A DNA stretch of 64,000 nt from Polychytrium aggregatum (Eukaryota; Chytridiomycota; Chytridiomycetes; Polychytriales): contig NW_026516324.1 in assembly GCF_025602895.1 (NCBI RefSeq), positions 1 through 64,000 on the forward strand, written 5' to 3'. The stretch's first letter is position 1. The number at the start of each line of letters is the position of its first letter. Both the position numbers and the translations under genes were made by a program. The notes beneath the pieces are model-generated. The model saw only the letters and a list, made by a program, of their open reading frames with translations, ran no database searches and had not been told where the DNA came from. Positions 13,102 to 24,901 of the stretch are shown in pieces.

Positions 13102-15234
13102 GTTGATGAACGAGCCTTTGCTGGACGATCAAAGGACAGGCGATCTGGACGAGTTGAGAGCGAGGCGGCATCGCGGCTGTCAGAATGACAAACTCAAATG
13201 TCTCCAGAATGCCGCTGGGGGAAGATACGGAGGCGAGGAGCTGCATCCCAAAAGAAAGACGTGGAAATTCGAGCCAGACGCAGCAGGATATAGAGGCGAT
13301 GCGCTGGAGATCGTTCTATAGGCCTATCGGTGCTGCCTGGGCAGAGCGACGGCATGCGGACACTCACAAGACCTCGACGGTCGTTCCAGACGCAGTGTAG
13401 GGCGGGAGGGCAGGCCGCGAGGCGGTTCGGAGCACTTGCTTTCCTGACGGAGACCCGGCCGAGGATGTGGACAGAGGGAGAAGCAGCTGGACGGCCGCGG
13501 CACAATCGCAATGACCAAAGGAGCGAGACGCAGAAAAAAAGATTCGACGCGTCACGTGCAGGCGTGGCTTGTGGGGGAAAGGCGCAAGGGCAAGAGGAAA
13601 GGAAAAGGGGGAAGACGGCGAGGCGCAAGGGAAAAGGGCTGAGGCATGGCTTGGTTGTGTCGCAGGGGCACCACACAGCCCCTGAAAGATCCAGGACGGA
13701 GGGATGAGAGGGGGAGGGGGAGGGGGAGGAGGAGAGGAGAGGAGAGGAGAGGAGAGGAGAGGAGAGGAGAGGAGAGGGCCTGCGCCTGCACTGGCTGCGG
13801 ACATCGGCATGCACTGACCGGGTCTGTCTGTATTGACAGTCGAGTGTCTGCCGTTGCAGACGCACGAGTCTCGATCTCGACGCCGAGTTCAGCAAACGCA
13901 ACTCGATGCAGATGGAGGCGGAATCGCAAATGCAGATGCGGGTGGATTCGTACATACGCCAGTAAATGCAAGTATCCTTTGGTACTCAGTTGCAAGCACC
14001 AATATGCACCGACAAATATGCATCCGGCTGTGCTGCATCTTCGCCTGAGGGTGTCTGAACTACGACACCCGCCGAGGTGATGGCACCCAGCCTCCCCAGG
14101 CTATCTCTCGCTCGACTTTGTGCCGTTGTTCGGCTGTCTGTGTGCGACCCTTCCAAGGTTAGCCAAGACACCCAGATATCATTGAGGAGTTGTGCCAAGA
14201 GAGCGGCGTTCGTCCATCGGTGTTGTTCGGATGCGGTGCCGTTGGGCCGTGACGCCGTCGCAGCTGCCTCCAGTCGTCATTGTCAAACTTCGTCTTGACT
14301 GGAACATCCTTGGTTCCCACTGGCCGAACTACTCAAAGTGCTGGGTCCCCGGGTGGTGGCTGGATGTGTATCCCTTGCCCCACCTCCGCGGTGTGGATAG
14401 TCGCTGTGGATGACATGATGTGTGTCTTGCCGTCCAGAAACAAAGCGGCAAATGCAGGAGGGGGGGCACTTGCGTTTCGTCGGCTTTGAAATGGCACTGC
14501 GTTTGCGTTTTTCGGCACCCCCGACATCTTCGTCTCCATCACAGCCCCGTCTCCGTTCAGTTCCGGGACGTGCTTCTGATCCAACTCCAATCGCCGGATC
14601 TTGCTCTGGCCGCCGTCCCTCCTCTGCACTCATCCGGCGCATCGGCCGTTGTCAAAACCCACCCGCCTCCGTTCCTTTGCTCAGCGACGCTGCTCACCTC
14701 GCAGTCGCTAACTTCGGACGGCCTCCCGACTCTGTCGTTTCTATGCACTTCGCTCCATCTGCTCCCAAATACTCCACGGCACTCTCTCGGCTGCCTCTTT
14801 AACTGCGATCTCCCCTGACAGCTGCAGTCGCTGACGCTCAAGTCTGTCCTTCTGCATCGACAAGAACGATAACAGCAACAACAGCGGTGTTCATACGGCT
14901 GCGAACATCCTTACCTTCCTTTCGCCCACTTCGCTTCTCTTGTCGCCCACTCGGATCTCCGTCTCTATCGCTCCTGACGCCATCCCCCACCTCAGCTTTT
15001 CCTCCTCTGGCCTCCTCTCCGACTCGACCAGTTCTACACTTTCCAGACGCCCTGACCACCTGTTTGCACATCCCCAGCCCCCCCCCTTGCATTATCGGTA
15101 TTCTCATCGACCTCGCCCTCCCTCCGTCCTGACCCTTGTGCAAACTTTGCCTCCTTCCGCTGCACCGGCGGCCCATTCCTGCCCACTCCTGCCCTCTGTA
15201 CGCCCGTTTGCTTCGACTGGAGCTCTAGAACACC
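13102..15234. other. 2.1-kb intergenic region, no convincing gene
   Basis: Lies between the divergent eIF3a (-) and the cysteine-rich protein gene (+), so it should hold both promoters. Many overlapping frames are open because the DNA is GC-rich, but none shows a recognisable domain. A G-rich purine repeat sits near 13709-13777. The last 350 bases before 15235 are strongly CT-rich on the plus strand, as often seen in fungal 5' leaders. Confidence 0.55.
13709..13777 (+). repeat. GGAGA/GGGGGA purine microsatellite
   Basis: Several GGGGGA units are followed by about ten exact GGAGA pentamers; the run is pure purine on the plus strand. Confidence 0.9.
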
Positions 15235-17721
15235 ATGTTCCCTTCCTCGGGTCCATCTGCATCCTCGATCACCCCGCCGTCCTCGAGCTCGCTGCAAGTA
15301 ACTCCCCACCCCAATCTTATACCCGATGAAGGCTATGCCAGCGTCATCGCCGAGCTCACTCGGGATATCACGAGTCTGCGGCAGGCCAGTGATGTGCTTC
15401 TCGAGGAAATCAAAAAGAAGGAGATTCTTCTCGATTTCTACATCCAAAAGGAGGATCTGACCCAGCAGCGCAAGCTCCACATCGACAATGGCGTCTCCAT
15501 ACTCGGCTCCAAGATTCACCCCTGGGGCAGCTCGGCCACTGGCCCTCCCCCTTCCAACCTGATCGACCCAACCCAGCGCACCTTCCATAACCCCATGATC
15601 CCGGGCTCTCATCTCGGCTCACCGTTCGTAGATGCTGTATCGGTGCCGAAGCCGCCGCCGACACAGGATCTTGGCAGGACCGCAGGATACAGCAGCGACG
15701 GTCCGCTGGCGTCGATGCAGCACACCCATACGCAACACTCGCACACGCACAACCACCACCCGCACAGCCAGCACGGATCGAGTTCGCTGGCACGCACTCC
15801 ATCTTCGTTGCTCTCCCAGCAGCACCAGATCAAGCCCCTGATTTTCCACCAATTCCAGCCATCGGGTCAAGCGAATCCGCCCCTTGGGTCGCACATCGAA
15901 CTGGATGCCCCAGAGATGCTGTACCAGAGTCTCGACGAGACGCTGCGCTCGGGTCCGCTGTCCATCTTTTCGGTTTCAAACCTGATTCCGACACAGTTGC
16001 CGATATCGGCAGACGACCATTCGTACTTGGACCTTTCTCGCGTCGGCCACTTTGGGTCGTCCCTGCCGTCGCCATCAGATCCAAGCTCTCCCCATCCCCC
16101 AGGACCCGGCTACGATGGGTATGTTCCTTCTCCGCGTAAGCCAGATGCCGCTGTTTGGGTAGCGGCTTCGGTGCTCTCAGCCCAGCAGCCGACGAGCCAG
16201 GGCTCCTCCAGCCACTCGGAATCACCCCAGCAAACCGAACCCGAGCCCGCTCTGATCGAGTCGTCCGACGTGCTCGAGTCCCGGAAGCGCAAGAACGGCG
16301 TGGAGATTGTTGGCAGGTGCAAGAAATGCGACCGCCCGCTTGCCCACCTGCATCTGCATGGATACAATGACCCCAACAATCTGTGCAGCATCGAAATTGT
16401 CTGCCCCACCTGCGATGCTGCCTCTGCGGGCCCCGACGGCCCCGACGCCTCAGATTTGTCAAATGCCTCACAGGACTCGAAGCGCCTCAAGAAGCGGCCC
16501 AAGCGCCGCGGCTCTACCGACAGCTCTGTCCTCGACTGCTATGTGTGCAAGCGGCATATTGCCTACGGTACCATCCATGCCATCAGCCTCGACACTCCGT
16601 CGACCAAAAAGTTTGCCAAGCTCGGCAACATCAACAGCGATCCAAGCGCGAGCTCGGACGACCCCGACGGCGCAATCTTCGAGCAGCCGACAAAGACCGT
16701 GGTTCCGCCCGTCGGCGCCTTCATCACCGACGTTCTCAGCAAGACCGAGATCATATGCATCTCATGCAACAAAAAGTACCGGCTCTGCACCGACTGCGGC
16801 GGAGGCGGCAAGTGGCGCACGGGCAAGTGGCGGCCGGTCGAGATGTTCATGAAGGGCCGCAAGACCTGCAGCCTGCAGCACGGGCGTGTCGGCAACATCC
16901 CGGCCGACAGCAACCTGTGCATCCTGCCGGCGCAGAGCTCGCCCGACTCGCCTTTTGTCACCCGGGACATTATCGAAATGTACGAAAACACCATCCTCAA
17001 CACCCTCGGCACTCCTGCGATCCTGGAGAACTGCGTGCACTTTCCGACGTACGCCTCGATCCAAAACCGCATCAAGGAGCTCATCTCCGAGATCAGGCAG
17101 CAGCTCGATGACCCAGTCTCGCACGATAAGATCCGCTATCTCATAACCTGGACTGGCCATATGAACAAGGCCCGCAAGCTCAAGCGAGGCTCCAGCTCAG
17201 CCCTCTTGAACAGTGCCGACGCCGGTAGCGGCGGGGACGGTGGGCGTTCCTCGGGCTCGCCGCAAACAGCGGCCTCTGTGGCTGTTGGTGCTGTGACAGA
17301 GCGACGTATCCTCTGTTTCCAGATCCTGACGGTTTGTCTCAAGAACCAATGCGCCGAGGTCTCGCTCGGCGAAGATCTCCGGAGCGACCCCACCTATTCC
17401 AACTTCCATCGAGTGACCATGTACCAGCTACTGCAATATGCGCTCAGGGATCTTGCCAGCCGCAACCTACCGCCCATCAAATATGTGTGGCTGCCGACTC
17501 GCAGCAGCGCCACCTACTACGGGCCCTGGCTCAATGCGCTGCTCAAGGTCGGGTTCATCCCATGCGAGGAGTTCATCGAGGCGCGCCGGGCAGAGGGCAT
17601 CCATCTAGAGCCCGAGTGGTTTGTGGATGCGAGCCTGCCGCCGTCGATTGCACCGCAGTTCAGGAGCTATGTCATCAAAATAGAAGACTATCTGGTGCCC
17701 AGCGATAAGGATCCCAAGTAG
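15235..17721 (+). CDS. Uncharacterised 828-aa cysteine-rich (zinc-ribbon-like) protein with a possible acetyltransferase-like C-terminus
   Basis: A single uninterrupted 828-codon frame, unusual in a window where nearly every other gene is split. Residues 1-90 hold a short helical segment. Residues 90-350 are low-complexity Ser/Pro/His-rich, including a His-rich run near 160-180. The central part has paired cysteines: CKKC (362-365), CPTC (390-393), CYVC (435-438), CISC (508-511) and CTDC (518-521), plus a nearby GRKTCSLQHGR, suggesting two or more zinc-binding ribbons. A basic KRLKKRPKRR segment between pairs resembles a nuclear localisation signal. The last ~140 residues (LLQYALRDL, KYVWLPTRSS, YYGPWLNALLKVGF) are compatible with the second half of a GNAT acetyltransferase fold, but no clear acetyl-CoA loop is visible. 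A nuclear, chromatin-related role is inference only; I do not recognise the family. Confidence 0.85.
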   Translation: MFPSSGPSASSITPPSSSSLQVTPHPNLIPDEGYASVIAELTRDITSLRQASDVLLEEIKKKEILLDFYIQKEDLTQQRKLHIDNGVSILGSKIHPWGSSATGPPPSNLIDPTQRTFHNPMIPGSHLGSPFVDAVSVPKPPPTQDLGRTAGYSSDGPLASMQHTHTQHSHTHNHHPHSQHGSSSLARTPSSLLSQQHQIKPLIFHQFQPSGQANPPLGSHIELDAPEMLYQSLDETLRSGPLSIFSVSNLIPTQLPISADDHSYLDLSRVGHFGSSLPSPSDPSSPHPPGPGYDGYVPSPRKPDAAVWVAASVLSAQQPTSQGSSSHSESPQQTEPEPALIESSDVLESRKRKNGVEIVGRCKKCDRPLAHLHLHGYNDPNNLCSIEIVCPTCDAASAGPDGPDASDLSNASQDSKRLKKRPKRRGSTDSSVLDCYVCKRHIAYGTIHAISLDTPSTKKFAKLGNINSDPSASSDDPDGAIFEQPTKTVVPPVGAFITDVLSKTEIICISCNKKYRLCTDCGGGGKWRTGKWRPVEMFMKGRKTCSLQHGRVGNIPADSNLCILPAQSSPDSPFVTRDIIEMYENTILNTLGTPAILENCVHFPTYASIQNRIKELISEIRQQLDDPVSHDKIRYLITWTGHMNKARKLKRGSSSALLNSADAGSGGDGGRSSGSPQTAASVAVGAVTERRILCFQILTVCLKNQCAEVSLGEDLRSDPTYSNFHRVTMYQLLQYALRDLASRNLPPIKYVWLPTRSSATYYGPWLNALLKVGFIPCEEFIEARRAEGIHLEPEWFVDASLPPSIAPQFRSYVIKIEDYLVPSDKDPK

Positions 17722-18397
17722 CTGCGACCGAAACGTCTGCCGTTCACATGCGGCCTGGCTGATGAATCTGCTTCGACCCACCCTCTCCTCAACGACACTT
17801 TGCGACCTCGCTCTTCCCTCCCTCCTCCTGTCTTTTCTCTATCGCTATTCCTTGTATAAATACAATCTGAGTGATTTCCGTGTGCTTGAATGCGAGACGG
17901 ACACTGATGGCCCGATGGTCATGGGTAAGTTGAGCTTTGTACACAGACTTTATTGCCTCGTGCAACTTGATCGGCAGCGCGCTCGGCCACGGAGACGCTC
18001 AGTCCCTCCCTCATGCAGTGCGCGGGGAGGGGGAGCACAAACAGCCCGTCCATTGACAATGCAGCAGGGTTGCCGCCTCGGTCCTGGAACGTCCAGCAAT
18101 CGCCACGCCCGTCCGGAAGCAGCTTCTGAGTCATCGCGCATGTGTGTCCCCAGGGAGGGTCGGTGGGGAAGCGAGATTTACTTTCTCTTTTCCATGTTGC
18201 CGACAATGTCTGAATCATGGATGGTGGGTGATGGGTGATGGGTGATGGGTGATGGGTGATGGGTGATGGGTGATGGGTGATGGGTGATGGATGCAACAAG
18301 GTCAGTCGGTCAGCCGCCCGATAAAAGCTACCAAGGGGGGGGGAGCAGGGCTATCGCATCGATCAAGAAATGCATGACTTGTCTACCATCGAAGGCA
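17722..18397. other. Intergenic region with tandem repeat, no gene
   Basis: Lies between the converging ends of the cysteine-rich protein gene and eIF3l. It contains the heptamer repeat at about 18223 and a poly-G run near 18336. No protein-like frame is visible. Confidence 0.6.
18223..18292 (+). repeat. GGGTGAT heptamer tandem repeat
   Basis: About nine consecutive copies of the 7-base unit GGGTGAT, with slight divergence at both ends. It lies just beyond the 3' end of the eIF3l gene. Confidence 0.92.
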
Positions 18398-21300
18398 TCA
18401 CGAGACACTTGCAGTGTCTGCAACTGAATCCAAGAACAGCGATGGCGTCGGACTCACCCTCAAACTTGTTGATGTGGCGAACAAACCACTCGGCAACACG
18501 TCGGCCGACCTTGGTGTCAGCAATATGGACCATATCCTGGTTGACGTAAAAGTCCAGGTCGGAGGTGGTCACGAACTGGCCCTCGGCGAGACTACCGCTT
18601 TCCCATCGACGCTGGCGGGTCTGGTGCTTGTAGACCATCAGATGGGTGCTGTGGGAAGGAGCGCGGCGGTTACAACGTGAGCGATGGTGCCTGTGTAAAT
18701 GAACTAGACCCGGTGCCGTCGCCGTCGAGCGACTGCCAATGGGAACACCTCATCTTGCCAAAGGACACAAGGAAAAATGGGCTGAAGCTTACCCAACTTG
18801 CTCAGCAGTGACGTCCTCCAGGAAGGTTGCCAGCTTCTCGGCGTCAATGGTGGTGTAGAGCTTCAGGTACGAGCGGATGGTGGGGGCCAAGAGCTGCTGG
18901 TTGACCTGGGCCAGGAAAATCTTGAGCTGGTGGCGAGTAGGCTCCTGGAAAGACAGACAAACAAACGATGGGCGTCACTATGAGCGAGTTGGATTGAGGA
19001 CAGGCGCGAGGTGCATCCAACCACACGCACACATCCCGCACACATCGGTCATATAATCAGCAGCAGCAATCCTTACGTTCGAGATGTTGACGGCAACATC
19101 GTAGTTGGGAGCCACGGGCGAGATGAACTTGGGGCAGGCAAAGTTGAAGAGCTCATCAAAGACGGACAGAGCGTCATCGCTATGAAAGTAGTGTCACGAG
19201 GGGGAGCAGATGGTTAGTACTGACCACCCCGAGCCACGAGAAGGCGTCGTCCAGTGAACACCCTAAACAGGACTATAATGCCCGCAGAATTGCGAGCGAA
19301 GGCTGGAGGCGCGTACCCTCGTTGCATCTTGAGCATGTGCTCGCCGTACTTCTCCCTCAGGGTGCTCTGGACCTGCGACCACGAGCCAAAGGGAAGTCGG
19401 AGTTAGTTGTGGTTGCTGGTTGTTGTTTGCTGGCTGTTGGTTGTTGTTTGCTGATGCAGTTGGTCTGTGACATGCACTCATCCGGCACCCAAAGGCAGTC
19501 AGCGACTCACGTTTTCATCCACTTTCTGGGGGCACAGGGCGAGGCACATGGCCAGCAGCGCGTACATCTGCTCACTCTTCTTGGCGATCTGAAGAAAACC
19601 GACGCAGATGATCATAATCAGAAGACGTTCTCAGATCTCGACATGCGCCACACAATGGCATTCGAGATCCCAACAAGCAACGGCGTTCGGTAGAGGGCCA
19701 GTACAACTGCTGCGCCAGTATACCCGCAACGCTAGTACATATGCAGTGCAAGTACATATGCGGCGCTAGTACATATGCGGCGCTAGAACATGCGGTACAT
19801 CAAGGGACGGTTGTACTGACCACTTCGTACTGGTATGAGCGGGTGTGGTAGTGCTTCGTCCGCGAAACAAAGAGCAGGATGTGCGAGAACGACTTGATGG
19901 CATCGGCGTATCGCTTCATCATCATGTACGCAAAGCCAACATAGTAGTAGGTGGTGACGTGGCAGGCGGTAACGCGAGCGAACAGACCCTGTTGAAACGA
20001 AGCAGCAATCGGAACATTCGTCAGCGACAGCGCTGCCACCCGTCGAGGGAGTCGGACTCTGCAGTCTTGGTGCAGATGATTCCGCATGGATGATCGGCCG
20101 ACAATCCACATCGAAAGAAACACCCCCCTAAACGCACCTTCTTGTTGGGCTCGACGTTTTCCATGGTCTTCAGGGCAAGGGTGTAGTCACCAAGGAGGCA
20201 GTGGACGCGAACCAGACCAACGATCGAAAAGTATCCAAGGGTGCGGTAGAGGGGACGGGAGCCGAACTCGCCAGCGGCCTCGCTATCAACACAGAGCAAT
20301 TTAGCCTCGCAGCACCCGAAAGCACATCCTCACGAGCGCAACCACCGATCGACATGGCGACAAATCTACACTTGTGCCTCTGGCCGAGCCACCTCTGGCC
20401 CACAGACAGTGCCTGGCTAGCCGTGGCAAGTGCCGGCCCAGTTTGCATCGTTGACGCTACTCACAGCATGTCGCCACCGTGCTTGCTGACCCAGAGCTGC
20501 TCGTTGATGCGGGACTTTTGGACAAGCGAGTACAGCACGTTGAGGACGTTGTGGACATTCCAGACCTGTTTCCCGTATATCAGCGCGCGTTCAAAACCGG
20601 CAGCAACAATGGTCGCCGTGGTGGGATAGAGTCACAGTGGGCAATCAGCAAATTGCAGGGCATTGAGCAGAGGCCCGACACATCCCGATGCATCCCAAGG
20701 CATATTGTTGCGCCCACGACAGGGTTGTGTCTGCCTAAACCGCCAGCGGCAGGCGGCGACGATCCAAACAACGAACGACAGGCTGCAGATATCGTACATC
20801 AGGGCGCTCTTTCAGCAGAAGCAGCTCATGGTCGTTCTTGCTCTTGACTTTGCTGCGGTACTGGGCAAAGGACTGGAACTGATAGATAAACTCGTCGATG
20901 ATGTCCCAGAGCCACTGGTTGGGCAGCTCCAGATCGATGGGCTCGGTCGATTGGTCTGTGAGAGGATCCGCATCACATCGCAACAGAGCAGCAGGAGTCA
21001 GAGAGATGAGCGAGATGAGCGAGATGAGAGATGCCGGCGACGCGCAAAACAGCTTGGTCTTGGATAAGCCCCCAGAGCCATTCGGACAGCAGCCATAGAC
21101 GACAGCAAGACGGCGTACTGAGGATGTAGTTGAACAGATCGCAGTAGTTGGTGTACGACTCGAAGCGGTCATCGATGCTGGGCTGGAGCTTGGCATAGAT
21201 GTGGCGATAGTACAGCTCCTTGTACAGGATCAGGAAGACGGGATCTGCGAGAGCAAACGCGGCGAGGCCTTAGTGCTGTGGCCGACCGGACAGGGAAGAA

Positions 21301-21981
21301 CACATCCCTCTACGCCAAGTTGCTGAACCAAACAGTCATGCGAGGACGGCGCACCATCGTTGACGATCGGGGCGATCGAAGACGCATCGGGCCACGACGC
21401 CTTGCTGTAGAACTTCTCGGTGAGCTTGTTGAACGAGTTCTCGTAGATCGAATGCAGGTCGTAGACGGAGCGCTCGTTCAAGTTTCGGTGAAAGTAGAGA
21501 ATGAAGTTGCGGATGGTGTCGGGGATATCGGCAACAGGGGCGACCTCGGCTTTGAACCAGAGCCCAAGTGAAGACCGCGATCAGAGACAGAATTATCATC
21601 AGAATCAGCCGGGGGGGGGGCATCCGCCAGATCAAAGCCCGAGGGTGATCGAGATGATGCATGCGCCAATTCGACCAGATCCAAGGGGCGAGAGATCCCA
21701 TCGCAGGACCACGATCTACATGGCCGTCTGACATGCTGCTCCATAGACAGTGCGTTCATCCGCGGCATTCGGCATACCGTTCTCGACAAGAGGCACAAAG
21801 TCGTCATTGTAGACGGTGGGGAGCTCCACCTCGTCATGAACTTCGTCCTGCAGATGAGGGGACGGAAGTGAGTCGGTGCGTCGTCCGGATCGGCATCCAC
21901 GAAGATCGTGCGCCTGCCCCGCACACACACTGCGTCGGGCAGCCGCAGGGGGCAACGTACGTCGTCGTAGGGCTCGGCCAT
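18398..21981 (-). CDS. EIF3L: Eukaryotic translation initiation factor 3 subunit L (multi-exon)
   Basis: Non-core eIF3 subunit found in animals, plants and many fungi but absent from budding yeast. The first exon starts at 21981 (MAEPYDDV). Later exons give [20 protein letters not shown], a segment equivalent to [16 protein letters not shown], and the highly conserved [20 protein letters not shown] (about 20970-20905). These are followed by the TPR-like region with [20 protein letters not shown] (about 19985-19925) and [15 protein letters not shown]/winged-helix part follows with [14 protein letters not shown] and [18 protein letters not shown] (about 18560-18500). The final short exon after the last intron is the least certain; I place the stop at 18398-18400. 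At least ten introns are present. The gene is divergent from the HTATSF1-like gene with about 350 bp between start codons. Confidence 0.93.
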
Positions 21982-22329
21982 GGCTGCTGGTCTCGGTTCA
22001 GGCGGGCGTCTGCGGGATGCGGTCGAGTGTGGTCGAGTGTGGTCGAGTGCGGCCGGGCTGGATCGCTGTCGCTGTTCTCGCTGTCGCTGTCGCCGTGCGG
22101 TTTTGGGCGGTCGCGAAAAAAAAGTATCACGTGCGGGCGATCGATCCAGCGCGCGGCTCGATCCGGCGTGTCTCGGCTGCAGCCGGATCGAGTGTGCCGA
22201 GGCGCATTTGCCGGGACGGCTTGCCTGCCACACCAAAACCGCATTCATTCTGCTGTGCGCGACGCACTGCTTGACCACGCACCGAAACACCCTGGCGATA
22301 AGACATCTCGCCGAAAGCCGACCGCCCAG
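21982..22329. promoter_or_regulatory. Divergent promoter region of EIF3L and the HTATSF1-like gene
   Basis: A 348-bp stretch separates the two start codons, which face away from each other. It contains a TGGTCGAGTG repeat on the plus strand near 22020-22050 and an A-tract at 22117. No TATA box is obvious. That it is a shared promoter is inferred from the spacing. Confidence 0.5.
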
Positions 22330-24719
22330 ATGGAAGAGCCGCCGCAGCCTGCACCCAAGAAAGACTGGTCGCATCTCCCGACCGCCAGCTTCAACGTCGA
22401 GACAGGCACATGGTCCAAGCTCAGTAAGCGATGGCCCAAGCAACGAAACCTCGGGCCGATTCCGGCGAGCGAATGATTCTTGGGCATATGGCTTCACTGA
22501 ACCGCTGGTTTTTCGCGCAGATGACGATGGCGTCCGCTACGAATGGGACGACGACAAGCAGGCCTGGTTCCCAATGGTCAGTGGTCAGCCACAAATCCAC
22601 AGCGATCTCGCACGGCAATCGGGACGAATGATGGCCTGCTCTGGTGCCTCAATGTCTCTGGAGCATGGTGGGCCCGATCTTGTTCGCCGGCCTGCATGCT
22701 TAACCCTCTCATTTGCATCCAGTGGGACGAAACTCTGATCCAGTCACAGCAGTCGGCATACAAGATCGATGGCGTCGAGGAAGAGGTACGCCATGTCCGG
22801 GTCCAGAGCCAACCGTGAGCAATCGAGGTGGACGATCGACTCGGCTGACATTCCATGCTGCGATCTTGCAGGAACCTGCCGCCCGGCCCCGCGACAAGCG
22901 CAAAGTGGTGTATACCGGACTCGACCAAGGCGTATGTTGCCGCAGCCGCGAGTGCAGCATGTGCACACAGGCGGTCCGCTTGCTCGAGGATCCATGCCCG
23001 CAGTCCTCTCTGCGGATCCATTCTGCAGATGCCCAACGGTCATCGTCGGATGGTGATGTGTGATCGTCATGATTTTCGCCTTGTGACTCGGGCGCACTGG
23101 CCCGGCCGACCGAGCCGTCGATAACCCACTCTGATCCCCCCAACAGGACGACAGCCAACACCAGAAAAAGCCAAAGCCAGAGGCAAAGAAGCCACCAAAC
23201 ACATCCATCTACGTCACCGGGCTGCCTCCCGACACCACCGTCGACGAAATGAAGGACTCGTTTGGCAAATACGGCATCATCATGGAAGATCTGCTCACGG
23301 GCCAGCCGCGGATCAAGCTCTACAAGGACCAAAACGGCAACCTCAAGGGCGACGCCTTGGTCACATATTTCAAGGAGGAGAGTGTCGCCCTGGCCTGCAA
23401 TCTGATGGATGAGGCCGAGTTTCGGTTTGGGGAGGCGTCCAAGATTCGGGTCCAGCCGGTGAGTTCTCACGGAGCAGCTAGGCGGGCACCTTGCTGCTCA
23501 AATTCAGATCGCCTGGTCCTTACTCACCGGGAATAAGGGCTGCATTCTCGTCAAGCGAGTGCCTACACTGCATTCGTTGCTGCTGACATGTGATGCTTCC
23601 GACCTCGCATGATCCAGGCTGTGTTTGAGGCGAAAGAAAAGCAGCCGCTGACAGAGGAGCAGAAGGCTGCAGCCGAGAAGAAACGACTTGATAAGCAGCG
23701 GGCCAAGAAGCAAATGCAAAAGCTCGAAAAGTACACCCTCGATGCATTCACTCATGAGGACCCTGCCAGAGTGCCCATGGGTGCCACGACGACTTCCATA
23801 CCCCACGCTAACATGGCTGATTGTGTGCACAGGCGCCTGGATTGGTTCGACGACGAGGTCGGCAAGAAAACAGAAAAGCTTGCCAAGACCATCATTCTGA
23901 AGCACATGTTTACCCCGAAGGAGATTGAGGTATTTTCATTGCAGACTCCAGCGCCGCACAGCCGCCACGCCGGGCCAGGCAGCTCGCAGAAGTGCCGGAA
24001 CGAGCGACTCGCTGTGTAAATCGCTGTTCTGGGTGGGATTCTCGGTGGAGCCACTCACGCCAAAACTTCACCCATTTCCAGGACGACCCGACCCTCCTGC
24101 TTGATCTGAAGGACGATGTCCGCGACGAGTGCACGCTGCTGGGCGAAGTTACCAATGTGGTCCTCTACGATGTGAGTGGCCATTCTGCAAGAGACAGCCC
24201 GGCCTGGCTTGTGCTTTGACGAGGCTGTCGAGACCACCCGACAGGCGCTTGCTCCCCATGTAAGAGCAAGGGCAATCGACTGGCACTGCCTGTATGCTGA
24301 TCTACTTCGTGTTGCTCGCCTCCTCCCGGACAGAAAAGCGAGGATGGCGCCATGAGCGTCCGTTTCAAGGATGCAGAAAGCGCCGAGCTGTGCGTTGCAG
24401 TAAGTATCGGACAAGCCTGCCTGTATGATCGTGCCGCATGCAGAATCATGGCCATCGGGCTGGGGCTACGGCGCCCTGCGGTGAAGTGCCTCGATGGATC
24501 AGACCGATGCCCTCGCAGCAAGCACATTCTGTGCACGGCTAACAGCAGCTTCGCCCCCGACAGCGTATGAATGGCCGGTTCTTTGCCGGGCGCCGCATCG
24601 AAGCCTACCACTTTGACGGCAAGGAAAAGTTTGAAAAGTCCAAAACCAAGGGCGAGAGTGAGGAGGAAGAGAAGCAGCGAATCGAGGCATACGAGAAGTG
24701 GCTTGAGGACCAGCACTGA
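22330..24719 (+). CDS. HTATSF1: HTATSF1/CUS2-like U2 snRNP-associated splicing factor (multi-exon)
   Basis: RNA-binding protein of the TAT-SF1/Cus2 family, which helps fold U2 snRNA and contacts SF3b during prespliceosome assembly. The start at 22330 gives MEEPPQPAPKKDW. A segment reading RYEWDDDKQAWFP (about 22530-22575) matches the acidic YEWD-type motif of the family. RRM1 begins with SIYVTGLPPDTTVDEM (about 23203-23460). A lysine/glutamate-rich helix (AEKKRLDKQRAKKQMQKLEK) follows, then RLDWFDDE. The second, UHM-type RRM runs through ILKHMFTPKEIE, DECTLLGEVTNVVLYD and RMNGRFFAGRRIEAY, with the Arg-x-Phe-type loop expected of UHMs that bind SF3B1. The protein ends in an acidic tail at 24717-24719. 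Introns are short (about 60-160 nt). Confidence 0.9.
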
Positions 24720-24754
24720 GCAGCGCCGAGCAGCGCCGAGCAGCGCCGAGCACT
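24717..24754 (+). repeat. Decamer tandem repeat at the HTATSF1-like stop codon
   Basis: About 3.5 copies of CAGCGCCGAG directly follow the TGA codon, at the start of the 3' untranslated region. Confidence 0.85.
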
Positions 24755-24901
24755 GCAGGACATGTCCGCGGGCCCAGCATCGTGGTCCCGCCCTGCCCAT
24801 GTGCAAGAACACGCTCCGACCGCCGGCCCGCTCCGTCTGCTGGTCTTTCGTCTTGCGCCCCTCATCGTGCCCTTCTCCCATCGAGTCCGCCGTCGTCCAC
24901 C

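Noticed and set aside
21478-22497. 339-residue minus-strand frame spanning the EIF3L start and the HTATSF1-like first exon
   Set aside because: It reads through EIF3L introns and the divergent promoter; the EIF3L exon is in a different frame there.
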